A stretch of DNA of 7,314 nt from contig JAEZNB010000107.1 of the NCBI GenBank assembly GCA_023441965.1, positions 1-7,314 on the forward strand. The letters are read 5' to 3'. The translations under genes were made by a program, and so were the position numbers. The notes under the pieces were generated by a model. It saw nothing but the letters and a program-made list of their open reading frames with translations, had not been told where the DNA came from and made no database searches. Positions 1 to 4,664 of this stretch are shown one piece after another. Within the stretch, counting starts at the first letter, position 1. Every line of letters begins with the position of its first letter. This DNA is from Bacillota bacterium (lineage in GTDB: Bacteria > Bacillota > Clostridia > Lachnospirales > Lachnospiraceae).

Positions 1-198
1 GATGGGGAGACCCTGGTACTGAATGCGAATCATAAGCTGGTTCAGTATATTCTGACCAACGAGCAGTCCGAGCAAACACCGATGATCTGCGAGCAGCTCT
101 ATGATCTTGCCCTCTTAAGTCATAAGCCCCTGGAGCCGGAAGCGATGACCAAATTTATCCAGAGAAGCAATGACATTATGCTGCTATTGGCAAAATAA
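1..198 (+). CDS. htpG: Molecular chaperone HtpG (Hsp90), C-terminal end only
   Basis: The first 65 codons of frame 1 are open to a TAA at 196-198, so this is the 3' end of a gene that begins outside the window. The translation reads ETLVLNANHKLVQYIL, then MICEQLYDLALLSHKPL, then MTKFIQRSNDIMLLL. I recognise this as the extreme C-terminal dimerisation domain of clostridial HtpG: a buried N-H-x-L-V segment, a Y-D-L-A-L-L-S-H-K-P-L helix and an F-I-x-R-S-N ending. HtpG is a cytosolic ATP-dependent dimeric chaperone. The ATPase and middle domains are not in the window. The assignment rests on remembered family sequence. The next downstream element, 22 nt after the stop, is a very long hairpin. 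Confidence 0.8.
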   Translation, partial: DGETLVLNANHKLVQYILTNEQSEQTPMICEQLYDLALLSHKPLEPEAMTKFIQRSNDIMLLLAK

Positions 199-220
199 CG
201 ATATACTAAGATATTCTAAT

Positions 221-436
221 ATGAGGCTGTTTCACAATAGCATCCTTGGATACACGAGGAGCCATATGTGATCCCATAATTTACTGGTTGCGGAACAGAT
301 TGATGATTATGTGATGCCAGATGCGGACGTAGGCGTCCGAAGCTGGCACATATAATCGAAATCTGTACTGCAACCAGTGAGTGAGGGATACATATGGTTC
401 CTCGTGTATTATAAAGGAGATTGTGAAACAGCTCAT
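221..436 (+). repeat. 216-nt near-complete palindrome (long imperfect hairpin)
   Basis: The 5' half 221-329 pairs with the 3' half 334-436 along its whole length, closing on a TAGG loop at 330-333. Paired blocks are 221-225/432-436, 227-238/420-431, 243-247/414-418, 250-269/390-409 (20 consecutive pairs), 271-275/385-389, 279-293/368-382, 295-301/360-366, 304-313/349-358, 315-320/343-348 and 324-329/334-339. Read as plus-strand RNA it has six G-U pairs (261/398, 280/381, 282/379, 292/369, 304/358, 311/351). I found no opposed A-C. It starts 22 nt after the htpG stop and is followed by a T-rich tract (437-452), so it could act as an htpG transcript end or be a structured RNA. Its ends (GAGGCTGTTTCACAAT and its near complement) also look like terminal inverted repeats, so a small non-autonomous mobile element is an alternative. 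No convincing target-site duplication is seen. Confidence 0.8.
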
Positions 437-462
437 TCTTTTCACTTTTTTTCATAAAATCC

Positions 463-490
463 TTGCATTTACCGTAGTATATGCTATTAT
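463..490 (+). promoter_or_regulatory. Predicted sigma-A promoter for degV
   Basis: A -35 box TTGCAT (463-468) and a -10 box TATTAT (485-490) are separated by 16 bp in AT-rich DNA upstream of the degV start. The predicted transcription start near 497 gives a leader of about 90 nt containing two short palindromes. A second possible -10 (TATAAT, 559-564) sits inside the second palindrome but has no good -35 partner. Confidence 0.5.
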
Positions 491-503
491 ATATAGTAAT
501 TAA

Positions 504-520
504 AACTATATTATATAGTT
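504..520. promoter_or_regulatory. Perfect 17-bp palindrome, possible operator
   Basis: AACTATATTATATAGTT is a perfect palindrome centred on T512, starting about 7 bp after the predicted degV transcription start. This is a typical position for a repressor operator. No regulator can be named from the sequence. Confidence 0.45.
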
Positions 521-552
521 GCGAGATACTAACATGTAGTAAAGATACAATA

Positions 553-571
553 TTTGCATATAATATGCAAA
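553..571. promoter_or_regulatory. Perfect 19-bp palindrome directly before the degV ribosome site
   Basis: TTTGCATATAATATGCAAA is perfectly symmetric around A562 and ends 7 bp before the GGAGG ribosome site (579-583). It could be a DNA operator, since it contains a TATAAT hexamer, or a small hairpin that modulates degV translation. Both readings are inference. Confidence 0.45.
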
Positions 572-589
572 AATATACGGAGGATGTAA

Positions 590-1426
590 ATGTCATACAG
601 AATTATTGGAGACAGCTGTACCGATTTACCGGAGCAGCTAAAAAAGGATGAGCACTTCAGACTGGTTCCCTTAACCTTAATTGTAGATAACAAGGAAATT
701 GTCGATGATGAGAGCTTTAATCAGAAGGATTTTCTGCGCAGAGTGAAGGAATGTCCCACCAGCCCCAAGTCTGCCTGCCCCTCTCCGGAGGATTATATGA
801 AGGAATTCGAATTTGATGGGGATATCTATGTAGTGACCATATCTTCCAACCTAAGCGGTTCCTATAATAGTGCAGAGCTGGCGAAGAGGCTCTATCTGGA
901 GGAGCATCCGGATAAGAAGATTGAAATCATTGATTCCCGGTCCGCATCCGTCGGTCAGACCTTGATTGCCATGAAGATCAAGGAGCTGATTGAGAAGGGC
1001 CATCTTTTTGAATCCATCGCGGGAACGATTCGTGGCTTCCGCGACAATATTAAGACAAAGTTTGTGTTAGAGTCCCTGGAGACCTTAAGAAAGAATGGAA
1101 GACTCTCCAATCTGCAGGCGATTATCGCCAGTGCTCTTAATATAAAGCCGGTCATGGGCGCTACTCCGGAAGGAACGATCTGTAAGCTGGACCAGGCCCG
1201 TGGCGTAGTCAAGGCGCTGATCGCCATGGCGAAGTCCATAGAGCATGATGTGGTCAAGCCGCAGGAAAGAACCCTTGGAATTGCCCATTGCAATAATTAT
1301 GAAAGAGCTTTGTTTGTAAAGGATGAAATATTAAAGAGGATACCCTTCAGGGATTGCTTTATCGTGGATACTGCCGGGGTCAGCTCCCTTTATGCGAATG
1401 AGGGTGGAATTATCACCGCCTATTAA
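590..1426 (+). CDS. DegV family fatty-acid-binding protein
   Basis: The 278-residue product has the normal DegV length. DegV/FakB proteins are cytosolic and bind a fatty acid, presenting it to the kinase FakA for phosphorylation; that role is family knowledge, and no fakA is present here. Visible signatures are GDSCTDLP near residues 7-14, the SPKSACPSPEDY segment around 58-69, TISSNLSGSYNSA (83-95), IDSRSASVGQ (114-123), LETLRKNGRLS (163-173), the NIKPV segment (184-188) and a final GVSSLYANEGG block (263-273). The start is supported by GGAGG at 579-583, six bases before the ATG. The gene appears to be transcribed alone from its own AT-rich promoter region. Several DegV paralogues per genome are usual in Firmicutes, so a specific symbol such as fakB is not justified. 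Confidence 0.9.
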   Translation: MSYRIIGDSCTDLPEQLKKDEHFRLVPLTLIVDNKEIVDDESFNQKDFLRRVKECPTSPKSACPSPEDYMKEFEFDGDIYVVTISSNLSGSYNSAELAKRLYLEEHPDKKIEIIDSRSASVGQTLIAMKIKELIEKGHLFESIAGTIRGFRDNIKTKFVLESLETLRKNGRLSNLQAIIASALNIKPVMGATPEGTICKLDQARGVVKALIAMAKSIEHDVVKPQERTLGIAHCNNYERALFVKDEILKRIPFRDCFIVDTAGVSSLYANEGGIITAY

Positions 1427-1501
1427 TATCTATCGTCTGATTGGCGTAGAATATATCCGGATTTTTATGATAAAACATTCGCATTTTCATAAAATAAACA
1501 G

Positions 1502-1530
1502 TTGACTTTTTGGTACATTTATTAGATAAT
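1502..1530 (+). promoter_or_regulatory. Strong sigma-A promoter for tRNA-Pro
   Basis: TTGACT (1502-1507) and GATAAT (1525-1530) are separated by the ideal 17 bp. Transcription would begin near 1537, giving a 5' leader of about 40 nt ahead of the tRNA. Confidence 0.75.
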
Positions 1531-1577
1531 AACTAATGCGGTGCTTCGGTTTAGGGGAAGCATCGGTAGTTATTATC
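1525..1577. repeat. Inverted repeat spanning the tRNA promoter -10 box and the tRNA 5' end
   Basis: GATAATAACTA (1525-1535) is exactly complementary to TAGTTATTATC (1567-1577). Inside it GGTGCTTC (1540-1547) pairs with GAAGCATC (1557-1564), with one G-U pair. The outer left arm overlaps the -10 box and lies upstream of the predicted transcription start. The outer stem therefore forms only in DNA or in a transcript reading through from degV. The inner stem would form in the normal pre-tRNA leader. Confidence 0.6.
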
Positions 1578-1650
1578 GAGGCGTGGCTCAGTTTGGTAGA
1601 GCGCTGCGTTCGGGACGCAGAGGCCGTGGGTTCGAGTCCCGTCGCCTCGA
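1577..1650 (+). tRNA. tRNA-Pro (anticodon CGG)
   Basis: This is a complete 74-nt cloverleaf. The acceptor stem CGAGGCG/CGCCTCG (1577-1583/1643-1649) carries discriminator A1650. The D stem is GCTC/GAGC (1586-1589/1599-1602). The anticodon stem CTGCG/CGCAG (1604-1608/1616-1620) encloses the loop TTCGGGA, with anticodon CGG at 1611-1613 followed by G37. The T arm has the loop TTCGAGT (1631-1637). The C1-G72 pair together with A73 is a known identity feature of bacterial proline tRNA and agrees with the anticodon. The 3' CCA is not encoded, so it must be added enzymatically. The gene has its own promoter upstream and its own terminator downstream. It reads the proline codon CCG. Confidence 0.96.
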
Positions 1651-1659
1651 GGAGAGTAA

Positions 1660-1695
1660 GCCTATAAGATTCTGATAGAGTCTTATGGGCTTTTT
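1660..1695 (+). terminator. Intrinsic terminator after tRNA-Pro
   Basis: GCCTATAAGA (1660-1669) pairs with TCTTATGGGC (1681-1690) across an 11-nt loop and is followed directly by TTTTT (1691-1695). It begins 10 nt after the tRNA end. Confidence 0.85.
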
Positions 1696-1736
1696 ATGTG
1701 CGCCTTACGGCGCGTATTTCATGGATAGGGACCTGG

Positions 1737-1802
1737 CTTGCCGCTTCAGCTTTGGGTGTCAGATGATGTCGTATAAAGACTCTTGACAGAAGAAGCCGCA
1801 AG
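1737..1802. repeat. Nested inverted repeat overlapping the GNAT gene promoter
   Basis: CTTGCCGCTTC (1737-1747) is complementary to GAAGCCGCAAG (1792-1802) except for a central C-C. Inside it TGTCA (1757-1761) pairs with TGACA (1784-1788), which is part of the -35 box of the GNAT promoter. The right arm lies in the promoter spacer. It may be an operator or a remnant structure; no function can be assigned. Confidence 0.35.
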
Positions 1803-1811
1803 GATTACTAT
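1783..1811 (+). promoter_or_regulatory. Consensus sigma-A promoter for the GNAT gene
   Basis: A perfect TTGACA (1783-1788) and TACTAT (1806-1811) are separated by 17 bp. The predicted start near 1818 gives a short leader of about 30 nt carrying the ribosome site AAGGGGGAG (1833-1841). Confidence 0.75.
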
Positions 1812-1847
1812 TTCATAAATAAGTCTAGGAGCAAGGGGGAGCTTAGG

Positions 1848-2345
1848 ATGGAGCTTATCATCAGAGCAATGGAGAGAGAGGATTGGAATGCGGTAGCAGC
1901 CATCTTCCAGGAAGGGATTGATCTTAAGACTTCTACCTTTCATCAGGAGGTTCCCTCCTATGAAGGCTGGGATGCTTCCCATACAGCCGACTGCCGACTG
2001 GTGGCAGTTTCAGAGGGTCAGGTAATCGGGTGGACGGCTCTGACCCCTTATAGCAGCCGCAAGGTATATGCAGGGGTTGCGGAGCTTGGCATCTATATCA
2101 AAGCAGAATTCCGAGGCCGGAAGGTGGGAGAAAAGCTCCTAAGAGCATTGATTGAGGAATCGGAGAAGCAGGGCTATTGGATGCTTCAGGCAGGGATATT
2201 CGAAATTAACCGGGCCAGCATCGCCCTTCATGAGAAGGTTGGATTCCGGATGGTAGGATACCGGGAGAGGATTGGGCGAGATGGCAATGGGATCTGGCAA
2301 AATACTGTTCTGATGGAGCGGAGAAGCCCACAGATCGGCAGATAA
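1848..2345 (+). CDS. GNAT N-acetyltransferase, phosphinothricin acetyltransferase-like
   Basis: The 165-residue protein has the usual length of the PAT/YwnH/MnaT branch of the GNAT superfamily. These are cytosolic enzymes that transfer acetyl from acetyl-CoA to amino groups of small amino-acid-like substrates such as phosphinothricin, methionine sulfoximine or methionine sulfone. Branch signatures include an early IIRAMEREDW segment, TSTFHQEVPSYEGWD (28-42), the IGWTALTPYSSRKVYAGVAE segment (60-79), YIKAEFRGRKVGEKLL (83-98, the acetyl-CoA loop), LQAGIFEINRASIALHEKVGF (113-133) and VGYRERIG (136-143). The acetyl-CoA loop reads R-G-R-K-V-G, with Lys where the first Gly of the R-x-x-G-x-G consensus is usual. 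The true substrate cannot be told from sequence. The start is supported by AAGGGGGAG six bases upstream. The gene appears monocistronic, with its own consensus promoter, and converges on the deacetylase gene. Confidence 0.88.
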   Translation: MELIIRAMEREDWNAVAAIFQEGIDLKTSTFHQEVPSYEGWDASHTADCRLVAVSEGQVIGWTALTPYSSRKVYAGVAELGIYIKAEFRGRKVGEKLLRALIEESEKQGYWMLQAGIFEINRASIALHEKVGFRMVGYRERIGRDGNGIWQNTVLMERRSPQIGR

Positions 2346-2350
2346 AGGTG

Positions 2351-2480
2351 CCTAAACCGAAACAGACAAAGCAAAAACGGACAAACCATTATAAAAGATT
2401 AACCAGTGAAACAGATAAGCCAGTTATACAGAAAAAGCAGAGAAAGCTGATAAAAAAATGATAAAAAGATAAAACAAAAC
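2351..2480 (+). repeat. A-rich low-complexity tract after the GNAT gene
   Basis: The plus strand is strongly enriched in A with repeated AACAGA(C/T)AA-like words, for example AACAGACAAA at 2361-2370, a related ACGGACAAA at 2377-2385 and GAAACAGATAA near 2408-2418. No start codon with a ribosome site and no credible reading frame was found. The same ten-base word AACAGACAAA recurs in the modA tandem repeat (3834-3843). Confidence 0.45.
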
Positions 2481-2488
2481 CGGTTAGC

Positions 2489-2529
2489 AAAAAAAGCCAG
2501 GAAGCAGGCAGAGCCGCTAACTGGCTTTT
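2489..2529. terminator. Bidirectional intrinsic terminator between convergent genes
   Basis: AAAAGCCAG (2492-2500) pairs with CTGGCTTTT (2521-2529). On the plus strand the stem is followed by TTTT, serving the GNAT gene. On the minus strand the A run 2489-2495 gives a seven-T tract, serving the deacetylase gene. A competing stem, 2480-2488 (CCGGTTAGC) with 2516-2524 (GCTAACTGG), uses the same right arm. The remaining gap from 2530 to the deacetylase stop shows nothing recognisable. Confidence 0.65.
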
Positions 2530-2636
2530 CAGATACGCATGATGCATTTTCTCCGGATGAAGAATATAAATCTTTTTCTATACCCGGAATGCTATGTAAC
2601 GGCTGCTTACGATAGGCAGACATGGATACCTTAGGA

Positions 2637-3335
2637 TCAGCAGACGAACTGCGGTCTCACAAAGGTAACCCCGGCTTCCAGTGTCCGTTCGATGATATCC
2701 TGGAAATATCCCGGAACCAATTCGTCCGTCAGCGTATGGTCATGAATCAGCATGATATTATGAGCACCCTCTTCGTGCAGATTTCCGCCGTTATTGGGCT
2801 TGGGGTTATCGATATGCTCTTGCACCATGGGATAGGAGAAGCTTTTGTCATAGTGAAGACGATACTCCTGATAATCAAAGGTCCAGAAGATATCATAATC
2901 CTTGTCCAGCTTCTGCTCATAAAACCAGTCATAGGTGATCGGACTGTAATCCAGCTTACAGAAGCCATGGGAAGCAAGGTATTGCTGCAGGGCTTCCTTG
3001 TTCTCGCCACCCTTATCACCGTAAGGGAAACGGAAGAGTTTAAATTTACGCTCTACACCGGCTTCCTTGTAGAGATCGTTTATGATCTCCTCCTGGCGCT
3101 CAATTTCTGCGATGCACTGCTCCAGGGGAAGAGAGGAAAAGTGTGGATGGGAGTAGGAATGATTTCCGATATATGCACCCTTCTGAATGGCATAAATACC
3201 ATTCTCTCTGGCTTCCTCCACCCGTTCGCCCCAGAAGAACAATACAGGTATGATATTCTTCCCGAGAAGATAATCCATGATTTGCTTCGTATTCTTAGTA
3301 GGACCGTCATCAATGGTCAAATATGCAGTAGTCAT
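2637..3335 (-). CDS. Polysaccharide deacetylase family protein (NodB domain)
   Basis: The 232-residue protein consists almost entirely of a NodB/CE4 deacetylase fold. This metal-dependent family removes acetyl groups from N-acetylglucosamine polymers such as peptidoglycan or chitin-like glycans. Motifs in order are TIDDGP (7-12) with the Asp pair 9-10, HSYSH (59-63) giving the two metal-binding histidines, FRFPY (101-105), a DYSPITYDW segment (129-137) and LIHDH (196-200). Start choice: an upstream in-frame ATG at 3363-3365 would add ten residues but has no ribosome site. The ATG at 3333-3335 has AAAGGAAG eight bases before it and begins directly with the TIDDGP strand. There is no signal peptide or membrane helix, so the product is predicted cytosolic, which is unusual for a wall-acting deacetylase. 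The true substrate is therefore open. It is transcribed alone, convergent to the GNAT gene and divergent from the mod region. Confidence 0.88.
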   Translation of the reverse strand: MTTAYLTIDDGPTKNTKQIMDYLLGKNIIPVLFFWGERVEEARENGIYAIQKGAYIGNHSYSHPHFSSLPLEQCIAEIERQEEIINDLYKEAGVERKFKLFRFPYGDKGGENKEALQQYLASHGFCKLDYSPITYDWFYEQKLDKDYDIFWTFDYQEYRLHYDKSFSYPMVQEHIDNPKPNNGGNLHEEGAHNIMLIHDHTLTDELVPGYFQDIIERTLEAGVTFVRPQFVC

Positions 3336-3340
3336 AGTTG

Positions 3341-3351
3341 ACACTTCCTTT
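3341..3351 (-). promoter_or_regulatory. Ribosome binding site deciding the deacetylase start
   Basis: Read on the minus strand, AAAGGAAG ends eight bases before the ATG at 3335. The alternative upstream ATG at 3365 has no such site, which favours the shorter 232-residue protein. Confidence 0.7.
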
Positions 3352-3435
3352 CGTTTTATATCCATATCATATCATAATTTTTTATATAGTTCCAGAAGCC
3401 TATAGAATTATTTATATAATTTTTTTCTTATATTT

Positions 3436-3464
3436 GATATAGTTTTTCTATTTGCTATTGACAA
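3436..3464 (-). promoter_or_regulatory. Possible minus-strand promoter for the deacetylase gene
   Basis: On the minus strand TTGTCA (3464-3459) and TATATC (3441-3436) are 17 bp apart. The -35 box overlaps the plus-strand TTGACA of the divergent promoter. The flanking DNA 3355-3450 is extremely AT-rich, so other -10-like matches exist nearer the gene. Confidence 0.35.
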
Positions 3465-3487
3465 AAGCGTATCCTTATGGATATAAT
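3458..3487 (+). promoter_or_regulatory. Strong sigma-A promoter upstream of the modABC operon
   Basis: Perfect TTGACA (3458-3463) and perfect TATAAT (3482-3487) are 18 bp apart. The spacer and the first two bases of the -10 box contain a short inverted repeat, TATCC-TTAT-GGATA (3470-3483), a possible repressor site. Transcription would begin near 3494 and run into the terminator at 3575-3608. Confidence 0.75.
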
Positions 3488-3493
3488 ACTTTT

Positions 3494-3608
3494 CAAAAAT
3501 TTGTAATATTCTTCACGGAGTATCTGATAGAAAATGATAATAAAGAAGTTATCGTCATGGAGTTGAATGACGCAGGCGTCTTAGGAGCTTATTAAGGCGC
3601 CCTTTTTT
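3494..3608 (+). ncRNA. Short structured transcript: candidate small RNA or modA attenuator leader
   Basis: Between the predicted start near 3494 and the terminator ending at 3608 lies a transcript of about 115 nt. It contains a hairpin CGTCAT/ATGACG (3553-3558/3567-3572) with an eight-base loop, GGAGTTGA. The hairpin stands three bases before the terminator stem. A 12-codon frame (ATG 3557 to TAA 3595) overlaps both hairpins but has only a weak ribosome site. I recognise no known riboswitch class. It may be an independent small RNA or the 5' part of the modABC mRNA. Confidence 0.5.
3575..3608 (+). terminator. Intrinsic terminator in front of modA
   Basis: GGCGTCTTA (3575-3583) pairs perfectly, with one G-U, with TAAGGCGCC (3593-3601) across a nine-base loop. 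TTTTTT follows at 3603-3608. It is oriented toward modA and lies about 150 bp before its start. No second promoter was convincing between it and modA. Confidence 0.85.
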
Positions 3609-3747
3609 ATTACTCATAACGCTGGCACGCATAAATGATAAAGGCAGTAGGAGAGATTCAAAATGGCATAAGGTGTGCAATTCGGATCAGACGCCGTTTT
3701 TAGGATATAGCAGAACCGGATCAGAATGGTAGACGATGAATAAGCAT

Positions 3748-3756
3748 AAGGAGGGG
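3748..3756 (+). promoter_or_regulatory. modA ribosome binding site (decides the start)
   Basis: AAGGAGGGG ends five bases before ATG 3762, a near-ideal site. Later in-frame ATG codons (for example 3843) have no comparable site, so the long N-terminal extension of ModA appears to be translated. Confidence 0.8.
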
Positions 3757-3761
3757 ATAAG

Positions 3762-4658
3762 ATGTGGAAGAGATGTTCCGGAGAAATGAAGCAAATGATC
3801 TGCATAAGGGTCAGTCAAAAGAGCAGACAAAAGAACAGACAAATGAATAGAGCAAGGAACAGTCAAAGAATCAGACAAGGAATCAGACAAGGGAACTTAA
3901 AGGCCCTCCTTTGCAGCCTTCTTTTTGTGACCAGTCTGCTGCTTCCGGGCTGTCATAGGAAGATAAGGGAAGAAACAGAGCTTATGGTGGGGGCAGCGGC
4001 AAGTCTGAAACCGGTGATGGAGATATTGGGGGATAGGTATGTGGAGAAGAAGGAGGGCATCGCTCTGATCTTCACCTATGCAAGCTCCGGAACTCTGGAG
4101 CAACAGATCCGCCAGGGAGCACCGATGGATGTATTTCTGTCTGCCTCAGATAAGCAAATTCAATCTTTATCAGAGGAGAATTACCTGCTTGCGTCTACGA
4201 TTACGGAGCTGACTGAGAATCGGATGGTTTTAATTGTTCCCTCTGACAGTGCCCTGAAGCTTACAGGTTTTGAGGATATCACCGGAGCATCGAAAATAGC
4301 GATCGGAGAGCCGGTCTCGGTCCCGGCAGGTAAATATGCCTGCGAGGTATTTGAATTCTATGGACTACTGGAGGAAGCACAGAAGGTAGCGGTCTATGGC
4401 AAGGATGTTACGGAGGTGCTTGCCTGGGTCAGCTCCGGCAATGTGGATGCCGGTGTGGTATATACTACGGATGCGGCCTTGTCGGATCAGGTAACCGAGA
4501 TAGCCCTTGCTCCTGCGGAAAGCCATAGCAGGGTAGTATATCCGGGGGCAGTGGTGAAGGAGACAAAGCAGGAGGCTGCCGCAAAGGAGTTCCTGGAATA
4601 CCTGAAATCAGAGGAAGCACAAAGGGTATTTGAGGAGTATGGGTTTCTTAGGAGGTAG
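3762..4658 (+). CDS. modA: Molybdate ABC transporter substrate-binding lipoprotein ModA
   Basis: The product (298 residues) is the extracellular molybdate/tungstate-binding component. The order is a very basic N-terminal extension (1-46), a hydrophobic stretch LLCSLLFVTSLLL (49-61) and a lipobox LLPGC with the lipidated Cys at residue 64. A ModA domain follows, with AAASLKP (78-84), FTYASSGTLEQQI (104-116), GAPMDVFLSASD (119-130), GEPVSVPAGKYA (182-193) and SSGNVDAGVVYTTDA (224-238). In characterised ModA proteins oxyanion contacts come from Ser residues in the first two blocks and a Tyr in the last (here probably S81, S109, Y234). The mature part is of normal length. The oddity is the signal peptide: residues 18-45 are seven four-residue repeats of the type R/S-Q-x-N/I encoded by 12-bp DNA repeats. 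modB starts six bases after its stop, so the two are co-translated. Confidence 0.93.
   Translation: MWKRCSGEMKQMICIRVSQKSRQKNRQMNRARNSQRIRQGIRQGNLKALLCSLLFVTSLLLPGCHRKIREETELMVGAAASLKPVMEILGDRYVEKKEGIALIFTYASSGTLEQQIRQGAPMDVFLSASDKQIQSLSEENYLLASTITELTENRMVLIVPSDSALKLTGFEDITGASKIAIGEPVSVPAGKYACEVFEFYGLLEEAQKVAVYGKDVTEVLAWVSSGNVDAGVVYTTDAALSDQVTEIALAPAESHSRVVYPGAVVKETKQEAAAKEFLEYLKSEEAQRVFEEYGFLRR
3813..3896 (+). repeat. 12-bp tandem repeat, seven units, inside modA
   Basis: Seven uninterrupted 12-bp units are AGTCAAAAGAGC, AGACAAAAGAAC, AGACAAATGAAT, AGAGCAAGGAAC, AGTCAAAGAATC, AGACAAGGAATC and AGACAAGGGAAC. Twelve is a multiple of three, so gain or loss of units keeps the reading frame and adds or removes four residues. 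The translation is SQKS-RQKN-RQMN-RARN-SQRI-RQGI-RQGN. Confidence 0.85.
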
Positions 4659-4664
4659 TACGAG

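Noticed and set aside
216..596. Minus-strand open frame of 126 codons
   Set aside because: It covers the long hairpin, both palindromes and the degV promoter. Its translation has no domain signature and AT-rich DNA explains it.
2399..2623. Minus-strand open frame of 74 codons in the convergent intergenic region
   Set aside because: It crosses the predicted bidirectional terminator, its Phe/Leu-rich tail comes from the A-rich low-complexity tract, and no ribosome site precedes its ATG.
2622..3341. Plus-strand open frame of 239 codons
   Set aside because: It is antisense to the polysaccharide deacetylase, whose conserved catalytic motifs and ribosome site fix the minus strand as coding. The plus-strand translation has no recognisable domain.
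3443..3595. Open frame ending in a protein-like MELNDAGVLGAY
   Set aside because: The only ATG yields 12 residues with a poor ribosome site, and the upstream part runs through the promoter. I kept it only as a remote leader-peptide possibility.
3621..3640. Possible sigma-54 promoter (TGGCAC at 3623-3628) before modA
   Set aside because: The required TTGC-type -12 element at the correct spacing is absent; the following bases read AATGA.
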